Source of the DNA: Micromussa lordhowensis
Taxonomy: Eukaryota; Cnidaria; Anthozoa; Scleractinia; Lobophylliidae
Direction: 5' to 3'
Length of the DNA stretch: 64,000 nt
Assembly (NCBI GenBank): GCA_964020085.1
Contig: OZ026600.1
Location: forward strand, 27,134,283-27,198,282
The notes below the pieces were generated by a model, which saw only the letters and a program-made list of their open reading frames with translations, was not told where the DNA came from and searched no databases. Each line of letters begins with the position of its first letter. The first letter of the stretch is position 1. This document shows, piece after piece, positions 32,109 through 45,100 of this stretch. The translations under genes and the position numbers were made by a program.

Positions 32109-35100
32109 ATGGAGTGCAAGAGAGTTTTGATCTTCCTAACCTTGGCCGCTTTGCTCTTCGTCGGCCAGGCACGGCCTTCATTCGAGGAGGTAAGATATCA
32201 ATGATGTAGAATTTAAATGCAGCTGCTAATGTAGCGAACTATTTGATTTTTTCCACAAGTCTGCTATTCCAGTAGCCTCGTGTTTATATAACAAGTCGCA
32301 TAAAAATGTATACAAAAAGTTTTAAAGCCTTGTGACCGCATTTTGTTATTATTGTGCTCTACTCAAGATGACAGTGATCAGCGCATTATTTTTGATTACA
32401 AAATCGAATTTATACATACTTTTCAAGAGATTCGATAAGCGAAGTGTGAGTTATGTAAAGTGCAGTCGGAAAATTATTTCACGGGCCTGGGCATCAGTTG
32501 GCGGAACTTTCTCTAAAATTGAAGGAATTGAAGGGAAATACAGATGTCCTGTTATCGTCACAAAAACTACAACGTATTCTTGAAAAACATGATGTAACAA
32601 AATGCTTTTAAATTCAAGTTGGTTATCTTATCCTGATGTAGGTAAGAAACTATTTGCCCATAGGCCGTGTTTATCCTCTTAAGAAAAACAAATACTCTGT
32701 ACAGAACTTTTCAAGCAAACAGTAAATAGCTTACATAAATGCTAGCACCGTAGTAAAGATTGGAAAATAATCGTATGGAATCTTAACAAGTCGTAATTTC
32801 CTTAGAAATATTTTTTTTCTATTCATTGCCTCTCGGCATTAATGTTTTAACACGCGTGCTCTTACCCGCTTTCGTAAAAAAAAAACTTAAAAACTTTTAT
32901 TACCCTTCCGGGGGGAAGTAATGAATTTGGTCAAGAAATGTTTCTCAAAGAACCACAGTGGTATTCTGATTCATTAATTCGAAAAAGCTGCTGTAGATTA
33001 TGTGCTTTTTGCCTTTTCTTATACACTGTTAGGAGACCAAATGATTAATGTTCTTTTGTCTGTTTGTGTTTCCGTTGAAGCTGAGAGTTGCGACTCAGTA
33101 ATTCGAAGTGACATCGATCACTGTTGAAGTTTTACCGTTTCATCTTTGCCTCTGAGTCTCTTGTTTCAAGACAACGTTACGCTTGGCTACTCGAAAATAG
33201 CCTCCCTTACTTGTGTTTCCTCGTAGTTCGTACTCTAAGCGCTGTAACACGAATCACCAACTTCATTCCCAGGGCCTTTTCCCTGGCTTGGCGACGCGGC
33301 GTTTAAAGACCCTGGGAACGAGGTTGCGAAATCACATGACATGATTCATATTTGATGTAGCGAGTAGAGGATCAATAAACAGAGACACCCAACGGATCGT
33401 TTCGGTAAATTAAATGTTCGGAAAGCTAGCCTTTCAGTCCACTCCGATTTTCTTTAAAGAATTGTCACCTCGAACTTTAATGCCAGGGTTTTTCGGATTG
33501 GTTTCGTTTTGGGTACCTAAAAATGGTCAGCCATGATTTTCGGAAAAGCCATAAGACCTAAGATTTTCGGGAAATGGGCAAAAAGCACTAATAAATTCGA
33601 GAAAACTCAACTGAATTGCCCTAAAATGGTCGAACAGATAGAAATTTCATAGTCCAGATAACCTAAAACAGCGTTTTAAAGCATTTGAGAGAAAATCGTC
33701 GTTGGGTGCCCCTCAATAAATATCACGAACTCTGGATTCTCTCTGCCCGTTACAAAAACACCATATCCAACGGTTGCGCACGTTTTTGGATATCGTAAGT
33801 GTTGCCGAGGCTAAAAAGAACTTGTACAAAAGAAACCCACTATTGTCTGTTCTTTACGCACAAAAACGGTGAATTTTATTTACCAATACATTCGACCTAT
33901 AACCTGATAGGCAGTCTACGTTAAATCTCTCCATATAGGATGAACGTGAAAAGCGGGATGAAGGAGAGGAGGAAACTGAAGTAATGCTCCCTGAAGGTAA
34001 TTGCCTGATTTCATACCGTGAAGGACTAGGTACGAGTCTGTAAATTATGGGATTAGCAACTATTGATCCACATAGTCAGAAAGAGCACACCGAGATTAAA
34101 ATGTCCGGATTTGTCCGGATTTTAATACATTTCTTTGTAAATTTTTTTTGTTTTTAAATGCCTCTATCTCAGTGAAAATTAGCCCGATTAACACCAAACT
34201 TGGGGATTTTGTGAATCTCGGTGTGCTCTTTCTGACTATGTGGATCAATAGTTGCTAATCCCATAATTTACAGACTCGTACCAAGTCCTTCACGGTATGA
34301 AATCAGGCAATACGATTATTACTGTGGTTTAGATGGGAAGAGAAGAACAGAGAAAAGGAGAGAGAAATGAGAGGTCAGCGGAGTAAAGGACAGAGAAGAG
34401 AAACGATGTGGAGATAAATGAAAAGGCAAAAGAAAGGGAAGAAAAGTGAAGAAATCATATCTTTACACAATTCTACTGCTTATTTGTTTTGCAGAGGACG
34501 AGGCAGACACGCAAGATGGAGGAGAGAGCGCAAGCGGGGAAGAACCAACAACTCCCCCTCCCCCTGCCGGGGGAACCGCACCAACCACAGCCCCTGGTGG
34601 TGGGGCAGCTCCATCCCCTAATCCCATCATCGCAGCAGTTGTGAGTTTCTCTGAATTCTTAAAAGTATTTTTCGTATTTCATCCCGGCGTGTGGTATATA
34701 TGTCATTCGCTTGTTTCATTATTCTCAACTAGGCGGTAGAGTTGTCATCATATATCACCTTTTACACCAATTTAACGTGTAAAACTATGATTGACATCCA
34801 ATCTTCCTACAAAAATCAACAATTGGTTTATTTTAGTAAGAGAGCGCACGATTGTCGGAAAAAGGAGCGGAACAGGGATTACTGTAAATGAATAAAAATG
34901 GACGAGATTCACAACATCAGCAACTAGGATTGACATTACTGCGATTTAACCAGTAAAAGAGCTAATGATTAGTAAGAGCGCTTCTCGTTGAAGAGTCGAA
35001 TGCAACTCACATTTGCTTTGGTTTTTCACTACCACACTAAGCGATTGGCTTAAAAATCTCGCGCCACTTTTTCATCCAATCACAAGTAAAACCAAACCAA

Positions 35101-35903
35101 TCGTGACTCGCTCGCACACGTTTTCCCGCGCTTTGCGTTTGATTGGTTCACTGTCTTCATTGGATTGTCCGTGTGATTTGTGACTGGCCAAAGTGATTAC
35201 TTTAGTTTTATAGCACTTGACTGAAAAATGCTATAATGGGCCATATGATCCTGGCAACACGGGACATCAAGGCAGAGGAGATCTTCTTTGGTGCGGGAAA
35301 AAGTCCCGGTAAAGGTCCATCCTTTCTTGGTCCTATAGAAAAGGTCTTCTTTCGCTTCCAAAATTAAAGCTCTTCTCAGTTGCTCTTAGTTACAGAAGGC
35401 ACTAGCCTGACAACAGAATGCAACCCATTTTAGTCTCGCAGAGAGTGACCTGCAGTTGAGGTAGTTTAGTAGCCAACAGATAACAATACTAAAGGATGCT
35501 AAGAAGCTAAAAGTGGCACTATTTCTATTCATATACACAGACACAAGCCTGCTCAACCTTCCAGGCTTGCACTGGCCAAAAAGATCCCTCTATATGTCTC
35601 CAGGAGATGCTGACTGCCCTGAGCGCGTTAAGTGGAGCCGGGGGAGGTGCAGCTGGCGGAGTTCCCTGTCAAACACCGAGTCCCTGCCAGGGAGGGGCCG
35701 CAGCACCCATGCCGATGCCGATGCCAATGCCAATGCCCATGCCGATGCCCATGCCACAACCCATGCCAATGCCAATGCCTTATCCAGCTGAGCAAGTGAT
35801 CGTGGAGCCGGCGTCCTGTGGTGGAACCTACCCGTGCAAAGACAAGGCAACAAAAAGCAAGGCTAAGAAACATCATGATACGAAGATCAAGAAACACCAT
35901 TAA
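32109..35903 (+). CDS. Secreted acidic Met-Pro repeat protein, unknown function
   Basis: Four exons (32109-32189, 33939-33996, 34495-34640, 35604-35903) join in phase to 585 nt, a 194-residue protein. It starts with a strong signal peptide (MECKRVLIFLTLAALLFVG, cleavage near QA-RP). The mature chain has an acidic segment (DEREKRDEGEEETEV, with an internal KR), a Gly/Pro/Thr-rich segment (EEPTTPPPPAGG, APTTAPGGG), a short predicted helix (EMLTALSALSG), two close cysteines (PCQTPSPC), a run of Met-Pro dipeptides broken once by Gln (about 35706-35784), two more cysteines (SCGGTYPC) and a Lys/His-rich end (KKHHDTKIKKHH). I do not recognise the family. Composition suggests an extracellular matrix, mucus or mineral-associated protein; that is inference. 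The His-rich tail and Met tract could bind metal ions. A hairpin starts 4 nt into intron 2. Confidence 0.85.
34000..34311. repeat. Hairpin element abutting a splice donor
   Basis: A near-perfect palindrome: ATTGCCTGATTTCATACCGT at the left and ACGGTATGAAATCAGGCAAT at the right, arms of about 130 bp around an AT-rich centre. The left arm starts at the fourth intron base after Met-Pro gene exon 2 (which ends at 33996). Confidence 0.8.
35030..35220. repeat. Dispersed repeat shared with 24325-24535
   Basis: Segments GCCACTTTTTCATCCAATCA, TTTTCCCGCGCTTTGCG, TTCATTGGATTGTCCGTGTG and GTGACTGGCCAAAGTGAT match the GMF-intron copy in order. In intron 3 of the Met-Pro gene. Confidence 0.55.
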
Positions 35904-36184
35904 AAATGACAATCAGCATTCAATTGATTACGTGCGTGCAAAAAGATCTGGAGTACTTACCAGTGCAGTGCTTTCACGGGATTTTATGTCAGTAAGATAA
36001 CGAAGGTCCCCTTATCATTCCTTTCCCAACGTTTGCCAATACAGAAGGCTCCTTTTTTCCCGTTTTTTGATGATAAATCCGTAATGAAGTAGTATTTGCT
36101 TAATGCATGTAAAATATGCATCTTAAATTTTAGCAGTGTACTGTAGAAACGCTCGTTTCGTCCTGAGCTAAGTGAACTGGAACT

Positions 36185-36190
36185 AATAAA
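36185..36190 (+). terminator. Probable poly(A) signal of the Met-Pro protein gene
   Basis: AATAAA 281 bp after the stop codon, the first canonical hexamer downstream. Confidence 0.5.
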
Positions 36191-38681
36191 ATAGATGCTA
36201 AGGAGGCTGTCCTCGCTTGTTGCCTGATCCTTTTCCTGGACATTCAGGTTTAGGGGAGGGAGGGTGCACCCAATTCCCCTCCCCTCCCTGGAAGTCCGAG
36301 TGTTATCGTTCTATTCTGTAATCAGCATTCAAATTCTCAATACTGTCGGTCATATAGGTTCTTTAATTTATCTTGCATGAATTTAGTTTCAAGTCAATGG
36401 GTATTTCCCGAGAATGTCAGTTCCTTTTTCATCAAAGTAGTCCACTTTACCACGTCTTCTATGATTTCACGACGGTTCAACGCCACTTCCGGGCTACCTT
36501 GCCTTGAAGTCTGTAGAGAGTTTGAAGCAAAAATGTGCAAGACGTTTGTAAAAAGAAGTTATAAAAACAGCAGTGGAAAAAGAATTACGTGCCGATATAT
36601 ATCAGTATAGGTAATCCTATGAATGCGAGTGCCATAAAGAATTTATAAATTCTCTCAAAATTTCATGGGTCTTTAGGCGAGTGCAATTTGAAAAACATTT
36701 CAGATATGACGAGTAGTGTAAATTCTTAACTGCTCTATCTTTCATACGAATAACTCATTTATTATATGACTGCAGAGAAATTACGAACGCGCTCATGTTA
36801 TTTTGCGCTGAAGTGCAAATTATATGAACGATAAATTAATTGGCCTTCTTTCAGCCAGTCACAATGTAACTTTCTCAGTCATAAAATAAAGTGGATAACA
36901 AGTAATGATTACTGTGAGAACACTTCAACCAAGGCCCCCTGAAAACATTCCGTGCAAATTTAATGATTGAAAACCTCAGTTGTCGACAGAAGATTTATGA
37001 CAAATTAGCCATTAAGAACACTTCTGCCGATACAGAAATTTGTCCCAATTTTTTTTATCGTTTTGTGTCTCTCAAATTTCACTGGTCAATTTGCACTTAT
37101 AACTTACATTGTGGTTACGAGAAATGCAAAGAGATGCCAGGTAAAAATGACTATCTGACAAAAGGAAATTTAACGTTTCAAAAGCGAGATTTGCTTTGCG
37201 TCCTTGTGGTTTTTTAAATTGCTATTTTCGACAATGTTTTGCAAAGTCTACGTACGGTTACCAACAAACCGTGAGTTTGAAATATAACTCCCAAAATTGT
37301 AGTACGGAATGCTCTGAATTTTCAAAAGAAACTGCGCTGCGTCGACGATACATTTAATTAATTGGGAAACCTTTTCCCCCCAACTCCTTATAGGAAAATG
37401 CTAGGGTTTATTTGCGAAACATTTCTAACATAAGAGAATTTACTTCGTGAAAAATTTCAGCTAGGAACCTCAACGTAACTACTAAAAGTTTTAAGCTTAG
37501 TGAGCTTGAATGGCTATTATTCCCAAAGAAGTAAATATTTTCGAGTAGAGAGCATTTTCAGCCATTGTTCTTCCAGTACACTACAGCAGAATGTGCAGAA
37601 ATTATTGAGATCAGATTGCCGGAAATTAAGAATAATTCACATTTTTCAAACTTGCTGGGATAAAATCGTTAAAGCTCTTTAGCTTTAAGAAAGAACGTTA
37701 GCATCAGGAAGTTATTTTCGACGGAAAAACAGCGATCTTTGCAAGGAGCCATTTTCTACAGGTCTACTTTCTCACTATTCGAAACTGATGGCTGGCTTTA
37801 TGCAAACACGTGCAAGGCCTAATGTCAACAACTCCGTCACATTTTGATCACATTTTTATCCCTTTTTTGCCTGCAGGGCCATTTTATAGAATAAACAATC
37901 TATTAGCTTTGTGATTGGTCAAATGAAGGACGCTGCGACGCGCGTAACGCTGGTATGAAAAACCCGGAATTAATTAGTTTCGCTTCTGTGAGAAAAGAAC
38001 GTTCAAGAACGCCAATTGAGAACTATCGCTCGAGCACTTCAGAAAATGTCTTTGAGATATAGCAGCTTAATCTATTGCATCGGCGTTCTTCGGTTGAGAT
38101 GTTGCCTAGCAACGTTATGTCCCCTGGCACAGGATACATGACGTCACTTTCGAGACAAATTCGGGATGATAGCGCTATTTCGAGCATTTCGATAGAAAGA
38201 CTCGTAGACTCTTCGGCTAGGCTTTCAAAGAAAATAAGAAAAATTATCCCATTTGTGTCTAACAAACAATCAGATTGAAAAAGCTTCTTTCTATGGATTT
38301 ATGCTGCCTGTGGAATATATTCGTCAACGTAGTACACCTTAAATTAGAAAACCTCATAGAAAAATTATTTATTATTCATTCAGTTGAGGTACATAATTAA
38401 TTACATGGTAACTTTCGCAAGAAGTTAAATAGCGACGAACATTCCAGTAAAACTGGCAATAATTGTGTTTTTCTTTTAGTTGGCCTGAAATTTCAATACT
38501 ATCGGCGTGTTCTCTGTAATTAAGGCTGTCTTTTTGTGTTAAAGGCATGTTTTCCATGACGAATAAACCCGAGTTCGCAACTCGTCAAAATAATGGGACC
38601 GTAAAAGTCAACAACCTTATCTTTGAGACACAGCACGCCTTGGGATGTTAATCATTCAGTTGTCTGCTCTGGCAATAAAAA
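36191..38681. other. Intergenic stretch; polycystin upstream region
   Basis: AT-rich, with scattered open frames of 60-84 codons that lack splice partners or recognisable domains. No clear inverted repeats or tRNA-like units. The last few hundred bases should hold the polycystin promoter and 5' UTR; no TATA box stands out. Confidence 0.4.
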
Positions 38682-41600
38682 ATGGCTGCGTCGAAAATAC
38701 TAATTTTGCTTCTGTTGAATCCTTTTCTACGGTGTTTCAGTTTAGAAAACAGGACGAATACCTTTGACATTGCAGGTAAAATTGTTCTTCCAAAATACAC
38801 CGTTTCTGTTAAATGTCGTGTTCTTCGAAACGATAAAAACACGTGTTTTTATTATGTTTGACAGATGAATGCCTTCAGGCCCTGGGGATCTCCGACGGAA
38901 GAATCAAAGATTTTCAACTCATAGCCTGGTCAGCTTATAAGAACGACTTCAAGACATTCGGTCCTCACAGAGCTAGGCTTAACAGGACTAGCTGGCCTCC
39001 CGGATACCGAGCGGATCCCAGTCAGGCAAGTTTGATGTTGGTAGAAATTCAACGCATAGTTGTGGTAACAGCGATAGCAACACAAGGATATGGTGTGGAA
39101 GAAACCCCTGAGTGGCTGATATCTTACGAGTTACAGTACAGTCAAGGCTCAGGGTACACATATTTCAGGGACGCTGACGGTAAAAGTCAGGTACGAGCAA
39201 GCACTGTTTCGATTGACAATTAAGTCTGCACAATTTGCACCTTTTGATATCATTATTTCTATTCAATCTATTTCGGCGACCCCTCTAACGTTTCAGTCAC
39301 CCTTCTTCAGCTTCGAAGAGTGTTAACACCGCTCGAAACTACGCCAAAGCAAACTGAATAACTCCCAAACAATTCCGGTTACAAAAGTATTGTAAACGTA
39401 ACCATTTTATTGTTACATGTGAGGTGAAAATTACAGAAAAAATTAAACTTGTCACTTAACTTTGAACATTCAAAACGAAAATACAAAATGCTAGCGTCAG
39501 CTATTCCATTGCCATTAAAACCCTGTATTTATTGATGCTGGAAAACTTAAAATTCCTTTGTCTTCTAACCACTTTTGCAATGAAACGAAAACAAAATAAT
39601 TTCTAACTTAGTGCAAGTGAGATAACCAGTCGTGTATGAGGTGGCATCTCGTTTATTGATCACGCATAAACGGCCCTTTATTACAACAACTGCACAAAAA
39701 ACATGGATCACAAATAACACAAAATTTGAGGTTGAAGCTGTCAGAAATGGAGATGCCGTCGAGTGACAAACTGCTAACGGACAAACACCTGAGATATCCA
39801 CTTCATAGCATGATACGTAACCTGCATATCAACGAATCTACACACCGACATACAATTATCTTACAATAATAACGTCAATGCTATATGCTATTTCTTTTGA
39901 CACATGTATTTATCGTCTCACGTTTTCGTACCCTGATCCCAAAGGGCAAGAGAGAAAGTAAAAGGAAAAACCCCTCGACAAGGTTTAGCTAACGTTTCAA
40001 TACAATAATCGGTATCATAATTAGTTTGACAGGCAATGTCAAAAGTCGCCAAATGGCGTCCCATTTTATTACTTCATGTAAACATATCTTGACAAATGCT
40101 AAGTTGTTTATAAAGCTGAAATCTTTCGCGGTAACACACGTTTTGTCGAATTGATTAAAAACATTACTTACTTTCATAAAATGTTATTGAGAAGTATCAT
40201 TGTATAAACTTCATTGTTTGGAGCTAATCAAACGAGATAACTTTCTTGAGTTTGTCTAATGTGGCAAATGTCGTTACGTCGATTAAATATCATGGACGTC
40301 GGCCAATTTTGTGAAAAATCACTCTTTGAAAGTGACAAAACCGAACTGGATGAAATGCATTCCATTTTAATAGATAGGAAGAATACCTCTGATGACTTTT
40401 GAAGAACAAAAAAAGTGTTACATACCGAAAAACAGAAAAAAACTGACAAAGGGACCTTCACAGAAAACACAACGGGCGGCCTGCACCTGTGCAGCGGTAG
40501 CCCATATGTATTATAGTTTGATGGTTGGTATTCTGTTGGTGTGGCGATTGTTTCCTTTACAAGTTCAAACGTTTTTTGTCTGCTAAAGCTAGTTTACAAT
40601 CAATCTAACCCACTATAATCTCTTCTATAGACTGGGTGTTACAAGGCTCGTGAAACGTTCCGACTACACGTATTTCAAATTTCCCGTTTTGCCAATTCTT
40701 GAGATGTTTGTGCATTTTTGTAAAATTGTTTGTTTCAATACACTCTCTGATACAACTATTGATGGTCACTACTAGTTAAGATATAAACAAAGGTCTTCTC
40801 CAGTAGCTTTTCTCATCTGTATTGCCACAAAACTCAAGGTGGATGCAAAGGAATTTAAGGTAGAAACTACCAAATTGCCTGAAAAAAATTACACCACACA
40901 TTAAGCATTTATTGCATTACCATGTCAAGGCGGAAACATATCCGTGGAAAAGTTTATTCGCTTTATTGAAGAAAAAATATTGATCAAAGGACATATTTAG
41001 AAGTTTTCATCAAAACCTTTAGCTTTTAAAGACTGTGTCGGATTGTTTTGTAAAGGAAAAGCATGTCACTCTGTTGCTTTGAGATATTTGTGGTTTGGGT
41101 GTTTAAATATCATTATTGTCTGTTTCTTTGTAACAATTATTTGTTTTTAGATTTGTATTTATGTAGTTATTTGCCCCGGAATATAATTTACATAGATGAT
41201 GCTTTGTAAGTATCTCAAAAGGAGTAGGTACCCTCAAAAATCCAGCCATTAACATGATTTGTTTCCATTGGCCCTGAAAATCCTCTTTGAATGAGTGGCC
41301 GCTTAATGTATTTATTTTTTCATTTTCATTTATTCTACTAGAAATAGAATAGTAACCAGGTTTTCGAAACATATTCAATATAAAAAGAAAGTGTTCTCTG
41401 GTTTAGGAAAATTTAGAACCGTAAGCTTTCGGCTTCCAGACTAAAGCCTTCGAAAACTAAAATGTAAATGCGCGAGATGGAAATATATACAAAATGGCAG
41501 TGTGAAAAAAATTGTGGAAACGGTGAAAGGAAAAAATGCACTAATCTAAAAGAATAGAGTATTGTTTTGTTAACGGCTTGGAGTTATTGTCTGCTTCATT

Positions 41601-42096
41601 AGTGTTAGCGGTGTGACAAGATTCCAAAGTTTTTTGAATTCGGAAGTTTCCCTTATCAATTACTCTGGCATTGTTGAATTATTACACCAAGCATGAACTG
41701 AAATATTAGAACAGTTTTACACATGGAATCTATCTTTTTTTCCTCGTTGAAAGACACCTTCCAGTCTCACCAATGTAGCTCCAAGGACAATCGGTGCAAG
41801 GGATTTTATAGGAACACATTCGGAATGTAAAAATGTGTAAAACTGGTTCTAATATTGGTGCGTAGTACCGCTGAAAATAGTTACGAGTTGTGCCGTATTT
41901 TGACTCGCCTTACCACAGGGAGCCCATGCAAGCGGCGGCCAGTTTGTATGTTCGAAATATAAAGAAATGTATGGGAATATTGAAGGTCTTCATTTCGTAA
42001 ACTTAACGATATGAAGACCTTCAATATTCCCATACATTTCTTTATATTTCGAACATACAAACAGACACGCCGCTTGTATGACCCCTGTGGCCCTAC

Positions 42097-42131
<35 letters not shown>

Positions 42132-45100
42132 TACAGCGATATTACACACCAAAACATCTAATAAGATATATTTATTATGTGTTTTATGGCCCTGGCTTTT
42201 CCAAGTCTTTTGTAGCTTAGTGTCCAACAGAACATCTGGACTAATAACCATAGGTAACATAAAGGTCTTAGGTTGGACTCCTATATGTTTTATGTGTTCA
42301 TTTTGATAAAATGTCAATTTTCCTTCATTGCCAGGATTTTAAAGGGAACAATGATAGTAACTCGATACGTTTAAATCACGTGGCTTTTCCAGTGAAAGCA
42401 CATAGTGTGATGTTGATTCCCATTTCTTGGTATGGAAACGTGGCCTTTCGACTGGAGTTATATGGCTGCGAATCAGGTCAGTCTTATTCCATTGCTTCTC
42501 TAAAAACGGACGGAACGAAGCCTAACTAAACTACAGCTCAGTCACTGAAATTTTCACTTAAACAGAAAAAGATCTATGAGTAAACTTAAGCTTGAATTTC
42601 CCGCCTGAAAAAGGTCGCATCTTCACGAAAAATATCAAACGAAATACAATAAAAACATTATGTATTACTTTTACAAGGACCAGCTGGGCTAGAGTATTTT
42701 AGGTGAGTCTGTTTATTTTTTACGACCATAAGCTCTGAACTTTAAATTGGCTGACAAGCAGTTTATTGGCAGAATATCGGCCACAAATCAATAAAGAAGA
42801 ATTTCCGAGCATTAGGAACCCAAAGGTTCTACATAAACTTGAAAAAAGTCTGTTTCAGGTTTCACCTTAGGCAAGTGACTTTTCTCTTATCCTGTTTTAC
42901 TCTTCCATGACGCTTTTCGGCTTCCCCTCTGTTTCCTTTGAGTTCTTCATATGTTTCAAGCCGTTATAATTGTTATATGTCAGTTAATTTTTTAACCAGT
43001 TGGAAATTGGTAGAAGCAGCCAGTTTAAAAGATCTAATGTCTCTTGTCAGAATACGTTCGCTAAATCGTAGAAATTGAGAGAGCCATAAGGAAAGGGGTA
43101 AATAAAATCAGCAATTGTCCGTTTAGTTTGCTCAGGCGTGCGTCATAACCGGACTGGGTTGTAGGCTTTTGATTTAAGAGATTTTGTAAAAACCATCAAT
43201 TACTCCGCCAAAGTACAAAGATACAAGCAAAATTGGAAATGAAGAATCTCCATCAATATATTTTTAGATTGGGAACCCTAAAATCTTCTTTGAATTACCT
43301 TTAAAGGTGTTTTTCTGCTTACTTCGATTTCAGATTATTACTTCGTTGCGTGGTTGATGCTAGCTAAAACACCATATACAGTTGACTCGTTAGCATCCTG
43401 GTCCAACCCTTATCATTTGAGTACAATGGTAGGAGACGTGGAGGATCAGGTAAAGACCAGAACTTTGAATTACACTGACGATAAAATGAAAAGACACTGA
43501 CCTTATGCTTGGATCGAGCGGTCCGAGTTTGTTCTGAGACTGGCTGGGGTGCCTGTGTCGTGTTTTTGGGCAGGACAATTTCCTCTCACAATGCGTCTGT
43601 AACACTCTCGTTTGTAAATGGGTACCGGCAAACTGTCAGAGCAATCTAATGAGATATTTAGGTCGTATGTATACAACCTACCATGGCTGTCCTAACACAC
43701 TGTGTAGGTTTAGAATATAACTGCTGTACATGTATGCCCGCTATTGGACCTGTGTTTTCATTATGTACGGCTGGTAATTATAGAGCACGCATGTCCGGGA
43801 CATTGCGATGTCAGTGCAATCACCAACCTTTGTCAGTATGTAAATAGTTTCTCATTCGAAGATGGTCGTCTTGGGCTTTCTGAGAAAATAATGCACTTTT
43901 GAGTTTACTTGTGTTCCGCTCGTACGTCAACTAGCAGTGCATGATCCTCTCTAGAGAACATGGAAAACATCTCCTATTTGGTATCGAGAAGTAATACTCC
44001 TAGACGCCTCACACTGTAAAAACCAGAGTCCAGCGCCAGCAATGTCCTCACCAACCTTCCCGGGGGGATACTTAACAAAGTTTAATACAGGGAGGCTCCG
44101 CCCCGAGGTCCATACCCTTTCCCTTTTATATGGCACTTTGGCAGAAAAGGTACCCCTTTTATATACCTTTTATTGAAAAAAGGTACCCCTTTCACATACG
44201 TACTTTAGGAAGTCTTGTTCTCATTTTCATGAAGGGCTTAATAAATAACCTGATACAGCCATAAGGGGCGTAAATTCGAAATATCAGAATTAAAGGCCCT
44301 TTAAAATACCTAAATGACCGATTTCCCTACCCTTTTATACACCTCAGCTTGTGAAATCCCTACCCTTTTATATACCTGAAGCCTCAAAAAGGAACCCCTT
44401 TCGGGCGGAGCCTTCCCATATAGGCCATTATGGGGAGTACCCCCCGGGCCAACTTTCAAGACTAGAACGCATTTTGTACCTCATCTATTCTGTCTAATGC
44501 GATGAAGACCACTTCTATAAGTACACGTTTTTTCTCTTGTTCTCACGATATCAACCAAACAAAACCTCAGATCTGCCAGAAAAACAGATTTATTTAACGG
44601 CTTCAGTTGGACTTTATGATCGAGATTGTAAGATAAAAACTGTTACGTTTGGCATCATGATCAAACGCAATTCCCAAATGCTATGAAAGTAGACATTGCA
44701 TTGAAATCAATACTTGAAGTGTTTTAAGTGGATGCCGAAACAGTCATTTGGGTTCATTAAATCTAGGTTTTTTTTCTTTCTCCTCTGTACTACTTGTAGG
44801 CGAGCAGGATACTCAAAGACACTCCTGGGTTTTTAAGTATTCAAGTTAATCATTTCAGGTGAGAAAAACGGAACAAAAGGAATTAAATGTAATGCAGTTA
44901 GGATTGGGTATGGGCCCTTTCGGCTTCTTGTCATATTAGCGGAGTTTTCAATTACACTGGCCTAATTCTTGTGGTCAGGAAATGGATTGCAGTTGAAATG
45001 GGTATACCTCTCTGCTAGACAATCTAACCTTTCTTTGCAACTACATAACATGTGTGTAATAAGTACACAGATCACTGATAGTTCATTCGCAGCAGTCATT

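Larger units (their letters stand above)
39191..42334. other. Polycystin intron 2
   Basis: 3.1-kb intron inside the F5/8C domain (both flanks phase 0). It holds a Penelope-like relic (41387-41835) and a long hairpin (41881-42125). Other open frames here have no recognised domain. Confidence 0.7.

Noticed and set aside
35590..35912. Minus-strand frames rich in His/Trp/Gly opposite the Met-Pro tract
   Set aside because: They are antisense shadows of the ATGCCN repeat; the plus frame has a signal peptide, consistent exon phases and a proper stop.
38023..38278. 80-codon minus frame and overlapping plus frame upstream of the polycystin
   Set aside because: No domain, no splice partner, and both strands are open over the same stretch, so coding is not supported.
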